Assembly (NCBI GenBank): GCA_016708435.1
Contig: JADJFV010000014.1
Location: forward strand, 47,712 to 111,711
DNA: 64,000 bases
From: Leptospiraceae bacterium
Lineage (GTDB): Bacteria > Spirochaetota > Leptospiria > Leptospirales > Leptospiraceae
Direction of reading: 5' to 3'
Shown one piece after another: positions 51,643 to 60,044 of the stretch. The position numbers and the translations under genes were made by a program. Numbering within the stretch: position 1 is the first letter of the stretch; every line of letters begins with the position of its first letter. The notes beneath the pieces are model-generated. The model searched no databases and had not been told where the DNA came from. It was given only the letters and a program-made list of their open reading frames with translations.

Positions 51643-53553
51643 TTAGTTTTTCATCCTATCAGAAATTACTTTATACACAGTGCTTGGTTTAATAGGCTGA
51701 CCTCTACTCTCACTCCAACAATCTATATCAATCAAATATCTAGAGCGAAGAAGTATCGCCATAGACGAATAACGTCTATTTGCCTCATCGATGATTTCAT
51801 CTTCTACTCGGTCACTCCAATTGTTTTCAATGGTCATGACTTTTTTAAACTTCTGCATGATTTCTTTGATTCCAGAAGGAAGTGGTTGTAAAAATTGTAA
51901 ATGAAGAGAAGACACTTTTTTTCCTTCTTTTTGTAATTCTTCTACTGCTTCTTCAATCGCTCCCTTTGTGCTTCCCCAACCTACTATCAGTAAATCACCA
52001 GTATCCGCTCCGAATACCGGCGGAGTCTTTAGAGTCTTTTGTAAAGCAGCTAGCTTTAAACTGCGAGCATGAAGCGATTTCTGGTTAGTGTCTGCGTCAT
52101 ACGCCACATGGCTATCACTATCATGAGCAAGCCCTGTTACTGTATGCATTCCACCCGGCTGACCTGGAATAAAGCGACGGGCAAGTCCTGTTGTCTCATC
52201 CCAATCATAGGGCTTTGCTCCATTTGCAATTGCGCTTTGATCAATGGGAGGTGCAATCCAGGACTCACTGAATTCGGGACGCTTAAATGGTTGTTGGGAT
52301 GTGGCGAGTGTCGCATCCGATAAAACAATCACTACCATATTAAATGTTTCTGCAATTTTACGTGCTGTGATAATAGAATAAAAACAATCTTCAATCGTGC
52401 TTACCGCCATTACAACTTTGGGAGCATCTCCATGACTTCCGTAAATGGCAGACATCAAATCTCCTTGCTCTGTCTTTGTAGGTTGACCCGTGCTCGGTCC
52501 ACCTCTTTGCACATTTACAACGACTAACGGAATTTCTCCCATCACTGCTAGTCCTAATGCTTCTTGCTTTAAAGAAAAACCGGGACCGGAAGTAATGGTT
52601 ACTGCGCATTTGCCGGCATAAGAAGCGCCGATGGCAAAAGCACAGGCGGCAATTTCATCTTCTGCTTGGTGCACAATCCCGCCTACTTTTTCGAATACAT
52701 CACTCAAATAATGAGAAGCAGAAGTCGCGGGGGTAATGGGATACATAGCGCAAACTTCCATTCCCGATGCAAGCACTCCGAGTGCGATCGCTGTATTTCC
52801 ATTGACTACGATTTGTGCTTCTTTTGATTTTACAGCGGGAATTTTATATTTGAATTCTAAATTTTCCTCCGCCCATTTATGACCTGCATCTAATAGCTTT
52901 TCATTGGAATCAATAATACTTTGTGCTTTTTTTCCGAAAGTCTGTGCAATTTGGTCACGAGCAAGTTTTAAGTCAAAACTGTATATACCGCAAAGCATTC
53001 CGAGCGCAAACATGTTCTTACCCTTTCTCGCATCAGAGACTATCGTCTTACATACTTGCTCCATCGGAACTTCATGCACATCAAATCCAGCATCGATGAG
53101 TCGATTGTAAGTTTCTACATAAGCAGAAACAATTCTAGAATCAGGATGAATTCTCCACATACTCTCTAAAAGAATTGTGCAGCCTTCTTTTAATTCGCGG
53201 GCACGCACACGACCTAATAAAACTTGTTCATTAAAGGCAACTACTAAATCAGTTTGATTGCCTCCATTGGTAACGCGGTTGCTACCAATTCGAATTCGGT
53301 TTCCACTCGCTCCTGCAATACTGCGAGCAGGAGGACGAATCTCGGCGGGGATAATCTCTGTTGTCCAGATACCATTTCCCATTTGGGCGGCAATCGATCC
53401 AAGAGACTGTCCGCATTTCTGCGCTCCTTCTCCGGAATCACTTATGATTTCAACAATATGCTCTTTTAGTTGAATGATTCCTTTCTTGCCATTAGCAAGC
53501 GGTGTATTCGAATTAGCCACCGTAGAATTTTTATCTGTCGCTTCTTTATTCAT
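51643..53553 (-). CDS. korA: 2-oxoacid:ferredoxin oxidoreductase, fused gamma-alpha subunit
   Basis: The 636-residue protein has an N-terminal gamma domain (about 25-225: IISDSGEGAQKCGQSLGSIA, EIRPPARSIAGASGNR) joined to the alpha domain (about 245-630: GNTAIALGVLASGMEVCAMYPITPAT, then HQAEDEIAACAFAIGASYAG, TSGPGFSLKQEALGLAVMGE). The gamma-alpha fusion is common in KorA. With KorB it oxidatively decarboxylates 2-oxoacids to acyl-CoA and reduces ferredoxin. Twenty bases separate it from the upstream NfnB-like gene. Confidence 0.93.
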   Translation of the reverse strand: MNKEATDKNSTVANSNTPLANGKKGIIQLKEHIVEIISDSGEGAQKCGQSLGSIAAQMGNGIWTTEIIPAEIRPPARSIAGASGNRIRIGSNRVTNGGNQTDLVVAFNEQVLLGRVRARELKEGCTILLESMWRIHPDSRIVSAYVETYNRLIDAGFDVHEVPMEQVCKTIVSDARKGKNMFALGMLCGIYSFDLKLARDQIAQTFGKKAQSIIDSNEKLLDAGHKWAEENLEFKYKIPAVKSKEAQIVVNGNTAIALGVLASGMEVCAMYPITPATSASHYLSDVFEKVGGIVHQAEDEIAACAFAIGASYAGKCAVTITSGPGFSLKQEALGLAVMGEIPLVVVNVQRGGPSTGQPTKTEQGDLMSAIYGSHGDAPKVVMAVSTIEDCFYSIITARKIAETFNMVVIVLSDATLATSQQPFKRPEFSESWIAPPIDQSAIANGAKPYDWDETTGLARRFIPGQPGGMHTVTGLAHDSDSHVAYDADTNQKSLHARSLKLAALQKTLKTPPVFGADTGDLLIVGWGSTKGAIEEAVEELQKEGKKVSSLHLQFLQPLPSGIKEIMQKFKKVMTIENNWSDRVEDEIIDEANRRYSSMAILLRSRYLIDIDCWSESRGQPIKPSTVYKVISDRMKN

Positions 53554-53573
53554 TTAATTATCCTTTTCTATTT

Positions 53574-55082
53574 TCATACTTTGCCTGCCATCACTCGAAC
53601 GCGGGCAAAGTTTTGTTCCCTTAAATTAATTCCAAATAGAGTAGAAGAATTTTCTTTCAGATAAGGAATATTATCTTCATGAATGCCAAGATACGCCTTC
53701 ATACTCTTAGCCGCTTTACGACCGGCTCCCATCGCCTTAATCACAGTAGCCGCACCTGTGACAATATCACCACCGGCAAAGACACCCGCAATCGAAGTAG
53801 CCAGAGTCTCATCGGTATCAATATAGCCCCATTTATTTAGTTTAATTTTGGAAGTTTGACCCATGATAGGATTTGCGTTAGTTCCAATAGCATATACAAT
53901 TACATCTACTTCAAAGTCAAACTCGCTCCCAGCTATGGCAACTGGTCTTCTTCTTCCTGAATCATCTGGCTCGCCTAATTCCATTCGCACACAGCGCATT
54001 CCACGCACTCCGCCTTTTCCATCATCTAAAATAGAAACAGGATTTGTAAGCCAATGAAACTCTACTCCTTCTTGTTCTGCGTGGTGCAATTCTTCTACCC
54101 TTGCAGGAGCTTCCGAGCGAGACCTTCTATAAATGCAAAATACTTTTTCGGAGCCTAGTCTCAGGCTAACACGCATTGCATCCATCGCAGTATTCCCGGC
54201 ACCTACTACAGCCACACGACGACCAATCGGAAGAGGTGTATCAAAATTGGGAAATTCTTTTCCCTGCATTAGATTGCAACGGGTTAATAGCTCGTTAGCC
54301 GATAAAACTCCATTGAGTGAATCCCCGGGAATTCCAAGCATAGTAGGATAACCAGCCCCTACTCCTACAAATACAGAATGAAAACCCATTTCTTCTATCA
54401 TCTGCTCAATCGTAAACAGTCTACCGACTAACGTATTGCATTCAAACTTAACGCCCAGTTTTTTTAACTTTTCAATCTCTGCATCGATGATTGTATTGGG
54501 CAAACGAAAATCAGGAATTCCATAACGTAAAACTCCACCTGGAACATGAAAGGCTTCATACACTGTAACATCACACCCCGCCTTCGCCATATCAGCCGCA
54601 CAAGCCATACCAGCAGGACCCGAGCCAATGATTCCCACTTTAAAACGATTTGGCTCAATGTATGGAATATTCACCCAGCCTTCTTTGATAGCAGTGTCTC
54701 CGACAAAACGTTCGAGTCTACCAATGGCAACAGGCTCTAAAGACTCACCTACCGTGCAGACTCCTTCACATTGATTCTCCTGTGGACAGACTCTTCCACA
54801 GACTGCGGGTAATAGATTAGTATCCGTTAGAATCTCGTAAGCGCCGCGCAAATTCTTTTCGTTTATTTTTTGAATGAAGCCGGGGATATCAATTCCTACA
54901 GGACAGCCAGAAACACAGGGCTGGTCGGGACAATCTAAACAACGCTCGGATTCTCTCGCAGCGTCAAAAGAAGAGTAGCCGCAAGCGACTTCTTCAAAGT
55001 TCTTCGCTCTTACAAGCGGGTCTTGCTCTTTCATGGGAGTTCTTGTTTGGGGAATAGAACGAATTGTTTTTTTCTTTGCCAT
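53574..55082 (-). CDS. NADPH-dependent flavoprotein, NfnB/GltD-like
   Basis: The 502-residue protein has an N-terminal two-cluster Fe-S domain (CLDCPDQPCVSGCPVGIDIP, VCGRVCPQENQCEGVCT). Then come FAD and NADPH Rossmann sites (GIIGSGPAGMACAADMAKAG, AVVGAGNTAMDAMRVSLRLG) and the C-terminal FAD motif VFAGGDIVTGAATVIKAMGA. This is the glutamate synthase small-subunit fold. The adjacent NfnA-like gene and lack of a large glutamate synthase subunit favour NfnB, the NADPH:ferredoxin side of an electron-bifurcating transhydrogenase. Confidence 0.88.
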   Translation of the reverse strand: MAKKKTIRSIPQTRTPMKEQDPLVRAKNFEEVACGYSSFDAARESERCLDCPDQPCVSGCPVGIDIPGFIQKINEKNLRGAYEILTDTNLLPAVCGRVCPQENQCEGVCTVGESLEPVAIGRLERFVGDTAIKEGWVNIPYIEPNRFKVGIIGSGPAGMACAADMAKAGCDVTVYEAFHVPGGVLRYGIPDFRLPNTIIDAEIEKLKKLGVKFECNTLVGRLFTIEQMIEEMGFHSVFVGVGAGYPTMLGIPGDSLNGVLSANELLTRCNLMQGKEFPNFDTPLPIGRRVAVVGAGNTAMDAMRVSLRLGSEKVFCIYRRSRSEAPARVEELHHAEQEGVEFHWLTNPVSILDDGKGGVRGMRCVRMELGEPDDSGRRRPVAIAGSEFDFEVDVIVYAIGTNANPIMGQTSKIKLNKWGYIDTDETLATSIAGVFAGGDIVTGAATVIKAMGAGRKAAKSMKAYLGIHEDNIPYLKENSSTLFGINLREQNFARVRVMAGKV

Positions 55083-55090
55083 AATAATTC

Positions 55091-55978
55091 CTACTTGGGT
55101 AAATCAGAATTTGCCGCAATAGAGTCAATTTGCTTTCTCATATTGCAAGTCTTATCGTAATGATCCATCGCCATGCGCTCTTCTTTGGTGTATTTTTTTA
55201 AACGAATCATTAGATCATCAAAGTCAACTAGATGACCATCAAAGTCAGGTCCGTCAACACAGGCAAATTTTACTTCGTTGCCTATTTTAACACGACAGCC
55301 GCCACACATTCCCGTTCCATCTACCATGAGTGGATTAAGGCTCACCATTGTTTTGATTCCGTGAGGTCTTGTTGCCTCTGCACAGCCTTTCATCATGGTA
55401 GGCGGACCTATCGCTATGACTTCATCAATATCAGAATGTCTCGCAATCGCTTCTTTAATTCCTTCTGTGACAAATCCCTGTTTGCCTACAGAGCCATCAT
55501 CCGAGCAGATGATAAATTCATCACACCAGGCTCTAAATTTATCTTCCCAGAAAACTAAACTTTTATTTCTAAATCCAATTACACCAATTACATAAGCCCC
55601 TGCTTCTTTAAATCCACGTGCCTGCGGAAATATCGGAGCCACGCCTAAACCACCGCCAACGCATACTACCTTTTTGGCGTGACTGATAGGACTTGGAATT
55701 CCCATCGGACCTACCATACCATAAAGCGTAGTTCCAACTTTACATTCGTTTTGCATTTGCTTGGTTGTTTTTCCGACTGCTTGGATGACTAAAGTAATCG
55801 TTCCCTTTGTTCTATCAAAGTCTGCGATGGTGAGAGGAATTCTTTCGCTGTGCTCGTTTAACATCACGATCACAAATTGCCCGGGCTTAGCAGCCTTCGC
55901 CATGAGTGGATGAAGAATTTCCAGTAAATAGGTTACCTCTGAAAAATCTTCTCGAGTTATAATTTCAAAATTGGACAT
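55091..55978 (-). CDS. NfnA-like FAD/[2Fe-2S] oxidoreductase
   Basis: The 295-residue protein has a ferredoxin-reductase fold: KPGQFVIVMLNEHSERIPLT (FAD site, RxPL-like), VVCVGGGLGVAPIFPQAR (nucleotide site) and a C-terminal [2Fe-2S] motif DGTGMCGGCRVKIG...FACVDGPDFDGH. It belongs to the SudB/PyrK/NfnA family. Nine bases separate it from the NfnB-like gene, the usual nfnAB arrangement. It is the first gene of the five-gene operon. Confidence 0.88.
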   Translation of the reverse strand: MSNFEIITREDFSEVTYLLEILHPLMAKAAKPGQFVIVMLNEHSERIPLTIADFDRTKGTITLVIQAVGKTTKQMQNECKVGTTLYGMVGPMGIPSPISHAKKVVCVGGGLGVAPIFPQARGFKEAGAYVIGVIGFRNKSLVFWEDKFRAWCDEFIICSDDGSVGKQGFVTEGIKEAIARHSDIDEVIAIGPPTMMKGCAEATRPHGIKTMVSLNPLMVDGTGMCGGCRVKIGNEVKFACVDGPDFDGHLVDFDDLMIRLKKYTKEERMAMDHYDKTCNMRKQIDSIAANSDLPK

Positions 55979-56296
55979 TACTACCCTCCGATTACTTTAT
56001 GCGTGTAATCTGATATTGAATTCGAAAAATACTGAATGCTTTGTTTTAATATATTATACTGATTTCCATTTTTCTAGCTTTTAAAATAAAAATTAAGAAT
56101 TGGCAGGATGATATTTATCATATTGTATTTATTCTTTTCTTTTACAATTTAGCTAATCTGAATTGGATTAGATTTCGAGTCGATATGTGCTCATTGCTGT
56201 ATAGGATCAGGCAAAAAAGGAAAGGGTAAACAACGCAGAAAGGGAAATGAATTCTTGTCTAGCGGCTAATGCCAATCACTCTGTGGTTAATTGGAA
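55979..56296. other. intergenic region upstream of the Nfn/Kor operon
   Basis: The region is AT-rich. The operon promoter should lie in about 56000-56150, but no convincing box pair is seen. ACCCTCC at 55982-55988 (GGAGGGT on the coding strand) is the ribosome site of the NfnA-like gene. No coding frame or repeat was found. Confidence 0.4.
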
Positions 56297-56740
56297 TTAG
56301 CTGTGTGTTACGGCAACTAAGTCTTCCCTAGCAAGATTTCTTTTTATAAGTATAAAAATATATACCAAATCAAAGAAAGCAATCAGACTTCCTAGAACAA
56401 GTATGAAAAGATTAGGAGCACCAAAAGCTTCCAATCCAACTACCCCAACTAAGATTGTCGGAGTAAGTGTGCCGATGAATTTATTGACTGCGATATTTAA
56501 ACTTTGTCCTTCAGCTCCCCGTCTTTGCACATACATACCAATAAACAATAAGGACATTGCTAAGTTTTGTAAAAAGGCTGAATAAGAACCACCTTTAACC
56601 AAACCAAATTCTACGACAAAAAAGTATTGAATGATGTAGGAAGTAATTAATACCAAGACACTCCAGATTATAAATATCTTCCTAGATAAGAAATCTGGAA
56701 AATTTTTTTGACCATTTTTACTTGATGGAAGCTGATCCAT
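56297..56740 (-). CDS. four-helix hypothetical membrane protein
   Basis: The 147-residue protein has a polar N-terminal tail (about 22 residues) and four hydrophobic helices (about 24-45, 58-74, 88-105, 112-132), ending in a charged tail. No family is recognised. It lies downstream of the Crp/Fnr-type regulator in the same orientation, 84 bp away, and may be its target. Confidence 0.6.
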   Translation of the reverse strand: MDQLPSSKNGQKNFPDFLSRKIFIIWSVLVLITSYIIQYFFVVEFGLVKGGSYSAFLQNLAMSLLFIGMYVQRRGAEGQSLNIAVNKFIGTLTPTILVGVVGLEAFGAPNLFILVLGSLIAFFDLVYIFILIKRNLAREDLVAVTHS

Positions 56741-56824
56741 TCGTTGTTCGCATCTTTCAGCGCCTCTTAAGCTAAATTTTTATACTATCATATCAGAAAT
56801 CAAACAAATACGCATTAACAAATG

Positions 56825-57409
56825 TTAATTTTTTTGTTCCCAAACTCGTTTTCGAATTCGACTAAGTGACACTGGAGAAATTCCCAAATAAGAAGCAATA
56901 TAATGCTGTGGAATCCTATTTGGAATACGAGGTTCCATTTTTATCAAAGCACGATAACGATCTTCGGGACTTTCTTTAATTCGAGATAAAAATAGATGGG
57001 TATATCTAGATAGCCTCTGAAACAGAAACTCAATCAAGTGGTCTTTTGTATCTGGAAATTTAATAAATATCGACATCAAATCTTGCTTATTAATTTTTAA
57101 TAACTTTACAGGCTCGATTGTTTCTAAAGTAAAAAGACTGGGAATACCAAAGCGGAAACTTTCAAAGGAAGTTACAATCTCATTTTCAAAGAAAAACTGG
57201 AAAGTTATATCTTTTCCTTTATCATTAAACCATAATCTCAAACATCCTTCCTTCACAAAATAAAGGTATTGAGACACATCGCCTTCGTTCAGTAAATTAG
57301 TTTTTGATGGGTAGGATACTTCAAAAAATAAATTCTCGATCTCCTTCCATTGCTTTTCCAAATTAGGAATTCTTTCTTTAAGTTCATTAATTAATGGTGG
57401 TAATTGCAT
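56825..57409 (-). CDS. Crp/Fnr-family regulator
   Basis: The 194-residue protein has a cyclic-nucleotide-binding-like beta barrel (residues about 20-115: LNEGDVSQYLYFVKEGCLRL, DITFQFFFENEIVTSFESF). A shorter helical part and C-terminal helix-turn-helix follow (IPQHYIASYLGISPVSLSRIRKR split over about residues 168-190). The barrel lacks the full RxA phosphate cassette, so it may not bind cAMP. It lies just outside the short attC-like site at 57444, at the left edge of the cassette array. Confidence 0.85.
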   Translation of the reverse strand: MQLPPLINELKERIPNLEKQWKEIENLFFEVSYPSKTNLLNEGDVSQYLYFVKEGCLRLWFNDKGKDITFQFFFENEIVTSFESFRFGIPSLFTLETIEPVKLLKINKQDLMSIFIKFPDTKDHLIEFLFQRLSRYTHLFLSRIKESPEDRYRALIKMEPRIPNRIPQHYIASYLGISPVSLSRIRKRVWEQKN

Positions 57410-57443
57410 TTGTTTGCCTAAAAGAATATATCGTTTAAATTGC

Positions 57444-57521
57444 GCCTAACGTTTAGAGTATCCGACGAGAACAACATCCAAACATAGTTCACTCTCTTAG
57501 CGGCTACTCTTTGTGTTATGC
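57444..57521. other. attC-like site 1 (compact, 78 bp)
   Basis: It begins GCCTAAC (57444-57450) and ends GTTATGC (57515-57521), the outer core boxes expected of integron attC sites. Inner arms GAGTATCCGAC and GCGGCTACTC pair imperfectly. The central words ACATCC and GTTCACTCTCTTAGCGG recur in the longer sites at 61201 and 62119. On the minus strand it follows the ankyrin/membrane-protein cassette. Confidence 0.65.
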
Positions 57522-57754
57522 GGTGTTTTAGGTGCGCATACTCCTAAGAAGCCTTAACGAAAGCTTTTAGCAATTACCAGCCTCGACACGATAGCTCCAG
57601 CGTCGAGTGTAATACTTACTCCATTACTCAATACGATTCTTTTTATATTTCGGGTTTGCAAAGTTGCTTGTCAATTCTATTCTGCAGCAATTTCCGCAAA
57701 TCCAACGTTAGGCGCGTTATAAAAAATTACTTATTTATCTTACTAGTGAAGAGG
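57522..57754. other. non-coding gap with a possible second recombination-site remnant
   Basis: CGTTAGGC at about 57703-57710 and the word GCCTTAAC at about 57553-57560 could be the ends of another, different attC-like site enclosing a GCCTCGAC / GTCGAG hairpin (about 57582-57612). Pairing is weak and I am unsure. Nothing else is seen. Confidence 0.3.
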
Positions 57755-57870
57755 CTAATTTGAATCCAAAATCTCCCATAAATTCTCTTCCACAAATTAA
57801 AAGCTTAAAGCAAAAATGTATTGTCTTTCTCACATAAAGAGATCTTTTGAACTAAACGGAGTAAAATTTT
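57755..57870 (+). repeat. about 115-bp direct repeat, copy 1
   Basis: It shares an ordered set of words with copies at 58412 and 59080: AATTTG, ATCTCCCATAA, CAAATTAAAAGCTTAAAG, ATTGTCTTTCTC, GAACTAAA. It lies directly upstream of the ankyrin gene. Confidence 0.65.
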
Positions 57871-57969
57871 AAGGATTAGTCAGGACGGAAGATACATTGC
57901 CTACCGAGCACATCTTGCGGACTTGCAGTCTTCTAAACGTTCTCCGATTCAAAGAAGGAGTAATACTGT

Positions 57970-58344
57970 ATGATGAAGTGGCTAATATCATTATTCTCAA
58001 CTAATAAGGAAAAGCAATTACTTCCGTCCGATCTGCATTATGCGTGTGGAGAAGAAGGAAGCATTGAGACTTTAGCAAAACTCTTAGAATCAAAACCAGA
58101 CTTAGAAAAAAAAGATGCTCAGAGAAAAACTCCCCTCTTCTGGGCAATTGAAAACGGAAGACTGGACTGCTTCGAACTTCTTTTACAATCCGGAGCAAAT
58201 CCAAATGCTCAGGATGAAGACGGAGTGACCTGTCTTAATATTGCTCTATCGTCTAACGGTCTCTCTGAATTCTCAGATGCTCTTAAGCGATTCAATGTAG
58301 ACCCTACTATCAAGGATAAGCATGGTAAGCTTTACTTGATGTAA
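57970..58344 (+). CDS. ankyrin-repeat protein
   Basis: The 124-residue soluble protein has about two and a half ankyrin repeats: LHYACGEEGSIETLAKLLES, KTPLFWAIENGRLDCFELLL and GANPNAQDEDGVTCLNIAL. AAGGAG precedes the ATG. It is the only gene on the plus strand in the cassette array. Partner unknown. Confidence 0.85.
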   Translation: MMKWLISLFSTNKEKQLLPSDLHYACGEEGSIETLAKLLESKPDLEKKDAQRKTPLFWAIENGRLDCFELLLQSGANPNAQDEDGVTCLNIALSSNGLSEFSDALKRFNVDPTIKDKHGKLYLM

Positions 58345-58411
58345 AGCTTTGGGGACGAGACAGTATTTTCTCATCAACTCTAATCTTACGAAGTAGGCAA
58401 AGTTTCTCGTT

Positions 58412-58530
58412 CTAGAAATTTGCATTCAACTTCTCCCATAATTCTCTCCCATTCTATCCTACAAATTAAAAGCTTAAAACAAAATTGGACTTTCGTCTCT
58501 CTCATAAAAAGATGTTATGAACTAAGACAA
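58412..58530 (+). repeat. about 115-bp direct repeat, copy 2
   Basis: The words AAATTTGCATTCAACTTCTC, CCATAATTCT, ACAAATTAAAAGCTTAAAA and ATGAACTAAG match copies 1 and 3 in order. It lies between the ankyrin gene and the membrane protein gene. Confidence 0.7.
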
Positions 58531-58602
58531 GAACGAACTTGCCTGAAATAAAACGTTATTCTTTCCTAACTTTCTAATGCTTCTCATTTCTGGCAATAGG
58601 AA

Positions 58603-59052
58603 TTATGCAGCCGAATTCGATTTTTTCTCAATTCCAATTCTAAATAATATAAAACATAAAATGGCTGTGATCGGTGTGCCTAATAGTGTTTCTACCATGG
58701 TTTTGGCGACCAAGTTGCCTATCGTATTGATAAAAAATACAACACAAAGAATCCAAATCAATGATTCTACAATTAAATTACTTTGCGTAGTTTGAATATG
58801 TTTTCTTTTTAATACTATAACCCAATAACATAATAACTGAACTACCAAGGAAATTATTTCAAAGACTAATAGCTCTTCTTTAGTCTGCATCCTCCCACCC
58901 CATAAATATTCGAGAGGCACAATATTAAACGCCACAATTCCTAGGATAACTGCAAAATGGAATAAAGAAAAAATTCCAAATAATACAAGGCATATTCTTA
59001 TGGCTAATTCAAAGTTAACCGCACTTCTAATTTTTTCCAATATACTTTTCAT
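58603..59052 (-). CDS. four-helix hypothetical membrane protein
   Basis: The 149-residue protein has hydrophobic helices at about residues 18-40, 63-80, 94-112 and 122-140. No family is recognised. It is flanked on both sides by copies of the 115-bp direct repeat and is in the array orientation (minus strand). Confidence 0.6.
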   Translation of the reverse strand: MKSILEKIRSAVNFELAIRICLVLFGIFSLFHFAVILGIVAFNIVPLEYLWGGRMQTKEELLVFEIISLVVQLLCYWVIVLKRKHIQTTQSNLIVESLIWILCVVFFINTIGNLVAKTMVETLLGTPITAILCFILFRIGIEKKSNSAA

Positions 59053-59079
59053 TGATTCTCCTTAATATGAATTTTCTTT

Positions 59080-59203
59080 CTAGTAATTTGCATCCAACTT
59101 CTCCCATAATTCTAACCCATTTTTTCCTACGAATTAAAAGTTTAAAGTAAAAATAGATTGTGTCTCTTTTAGAATGCTTTGAAATTAAAGGAGATAAATT
59201 TTT
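59080..59203 (+). repeat. about 115-bp direct repeat, copy 3
   Basis: The words AATTTGCATCCAACTTCTCC, CATAATTCTAACCCAT, GAATTAAAAGTTTAAAG and GAAATTAAAGGAG match copies 1 and 2. It lies just upstream of the membrane protein gene. Confidence 0.7.
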
Positions 59204-59313
59204 ATACATTTAAATTCCTCTGTAAGAATTTCGAAACACGGAAGTCGAGAAACCTACTACTAAAATATCCTAGTGTTTGTTCCTACTCCAAACATGCCCG
59301 CACCTAAAATGCC

Positions 59314-59603
59314 GCATAACGTTAAGAGTATCCGACGTGACTTTGAAACTCGAAAGTGCGGTAGCACCTTTTGAGTTTCAAAGTCATGTCTCCAAGCCGA
59401 ACTAATACTAGCAAGTCCCGTGATTTCAAATTTTTTCCCTAAGAAAAAGTTTTGGGGCATAGCGGGCGGACGAAGGCACTGGACTTGCGTAAGTTCAACA
59501 AAAATACTACAAAGTTTGACTAATATGAATATGCCGGCTTGGAGCAAGGTGACGGACAGCATCCGATATAGTCCGTTACCGCAGTGGATACTCGCAGTTA
59601 GGC
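59314..59603. other. giant attC-like site 2 (290 bp, branched)
   Basis: The ends are GCATAAC (59314-59320) and GTTAGGC (59597-59603). Nested pairs read by eye: GAGTATCC 59326-59333 with GGATACTC 59586-59593; hairpin GACTTTGAAACTC 59339-59351 with GAGTTTCAAAGTC 59373-59385; CTCCAAGCCG 59390-59399 with CGGCTTGGAG 59535-59544; GCAAGTCCCGTG 59411-59422 with CACTGGACTTGC 59477-59488 (one mismatch); hairpin GGTGACGGAC 59548-59557 with GTCCGTTACC 59571-59580. It follows the nuclease/peptidase cassette by 18 bp on the minus strand. It is far longer than usual attC sites. Confidence 0.7.
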
Positions 59604-59621
59604 GAAGGTTTGCAGAACTTT

Positions 59622-60044
59622 TTACTTATAGTCCTCTGGCCAACATTCAGGGTATTCCTTGATTTTTTTTAAAACTTTACTATGAACCGCTAATGTAAAA
59701 GCTAATGAAGTATAATGACCGTTTTCCTTAGTCTTTTCTATATCAAAAACATCTGCTAGGAAATATTCCTTTAATTTACCCCTTAATATTCCTTCTATTT
59801 CTTTTCCTTTAATTTTTCTAGTTAAAATTTTTCTTTGATATTTTCCCTTTTTGGTTCTAGGAGATTCTGCTTCAACGCAGACTAACTTATACTTTTGTTT
59901 TTTTTTATCTTGGTATCCGTAATGGATAAAAGTATCACCGGATAGAACTTCTATAACTTTTCCTTTCTGAATCCAATCGGGGAGAATTGGACTTAGAAAG
60001 CAAAACAAATAAAGGAGCAATACTAGGTTGCTTTTATTATCCAC
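59622..60044 (-). CDS. staphylococcal-nuclease-like (SNc) protein
   Basis: The 140-residue protein has a hydrophobic N-terminal segment (LVLLLYLFCFLSPILP), so it is exported or anchored. The SNase OB-fold follows: KGKVIEVLSGDTFIHYG (the usual V-x-DGDT is SGDT here), YKLVCVEAESPRTKKGKYQ (the usual RL.giDaPE is VCVEAESP) and YFLADVFDIEKT. Several catalytic residues (Arg/Asp/Glu of SNase) look altered, so activity is uncertain. It overlaps the C39-like gene by about 22 bp. Confidence 0.65.
   Translation of the reverse strand: MDNKSNLVLLLYLFCFLSPILPDWIQKGKVIEVLSGDTFIHYGYQDKKKQKYKLVCVEAESPRTKKGKYQRKILTRKIKGKEIEGILRGKLKEYFLADVFDIEKTKENGHYTSLAFTLAVHSKVLKKIKEYPECWPEDYK

Noticed and set aside
57522..57754. 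A second full attC site before the ankyrin gene
   Set aside because: Only one convincing end box (GTTAGGC) is present; the proposed partner pairs poorly, so it is noted only as a low-confidence remnant.
59260..59562. Minus-strand frame of 100 codons, and similar frames at 61028-61228 and 63374-63604
   Set aside because: They share the peptide words TQVQCL and FYVELTQVQC or similar because they are translations of the attC-like sites, not genes.
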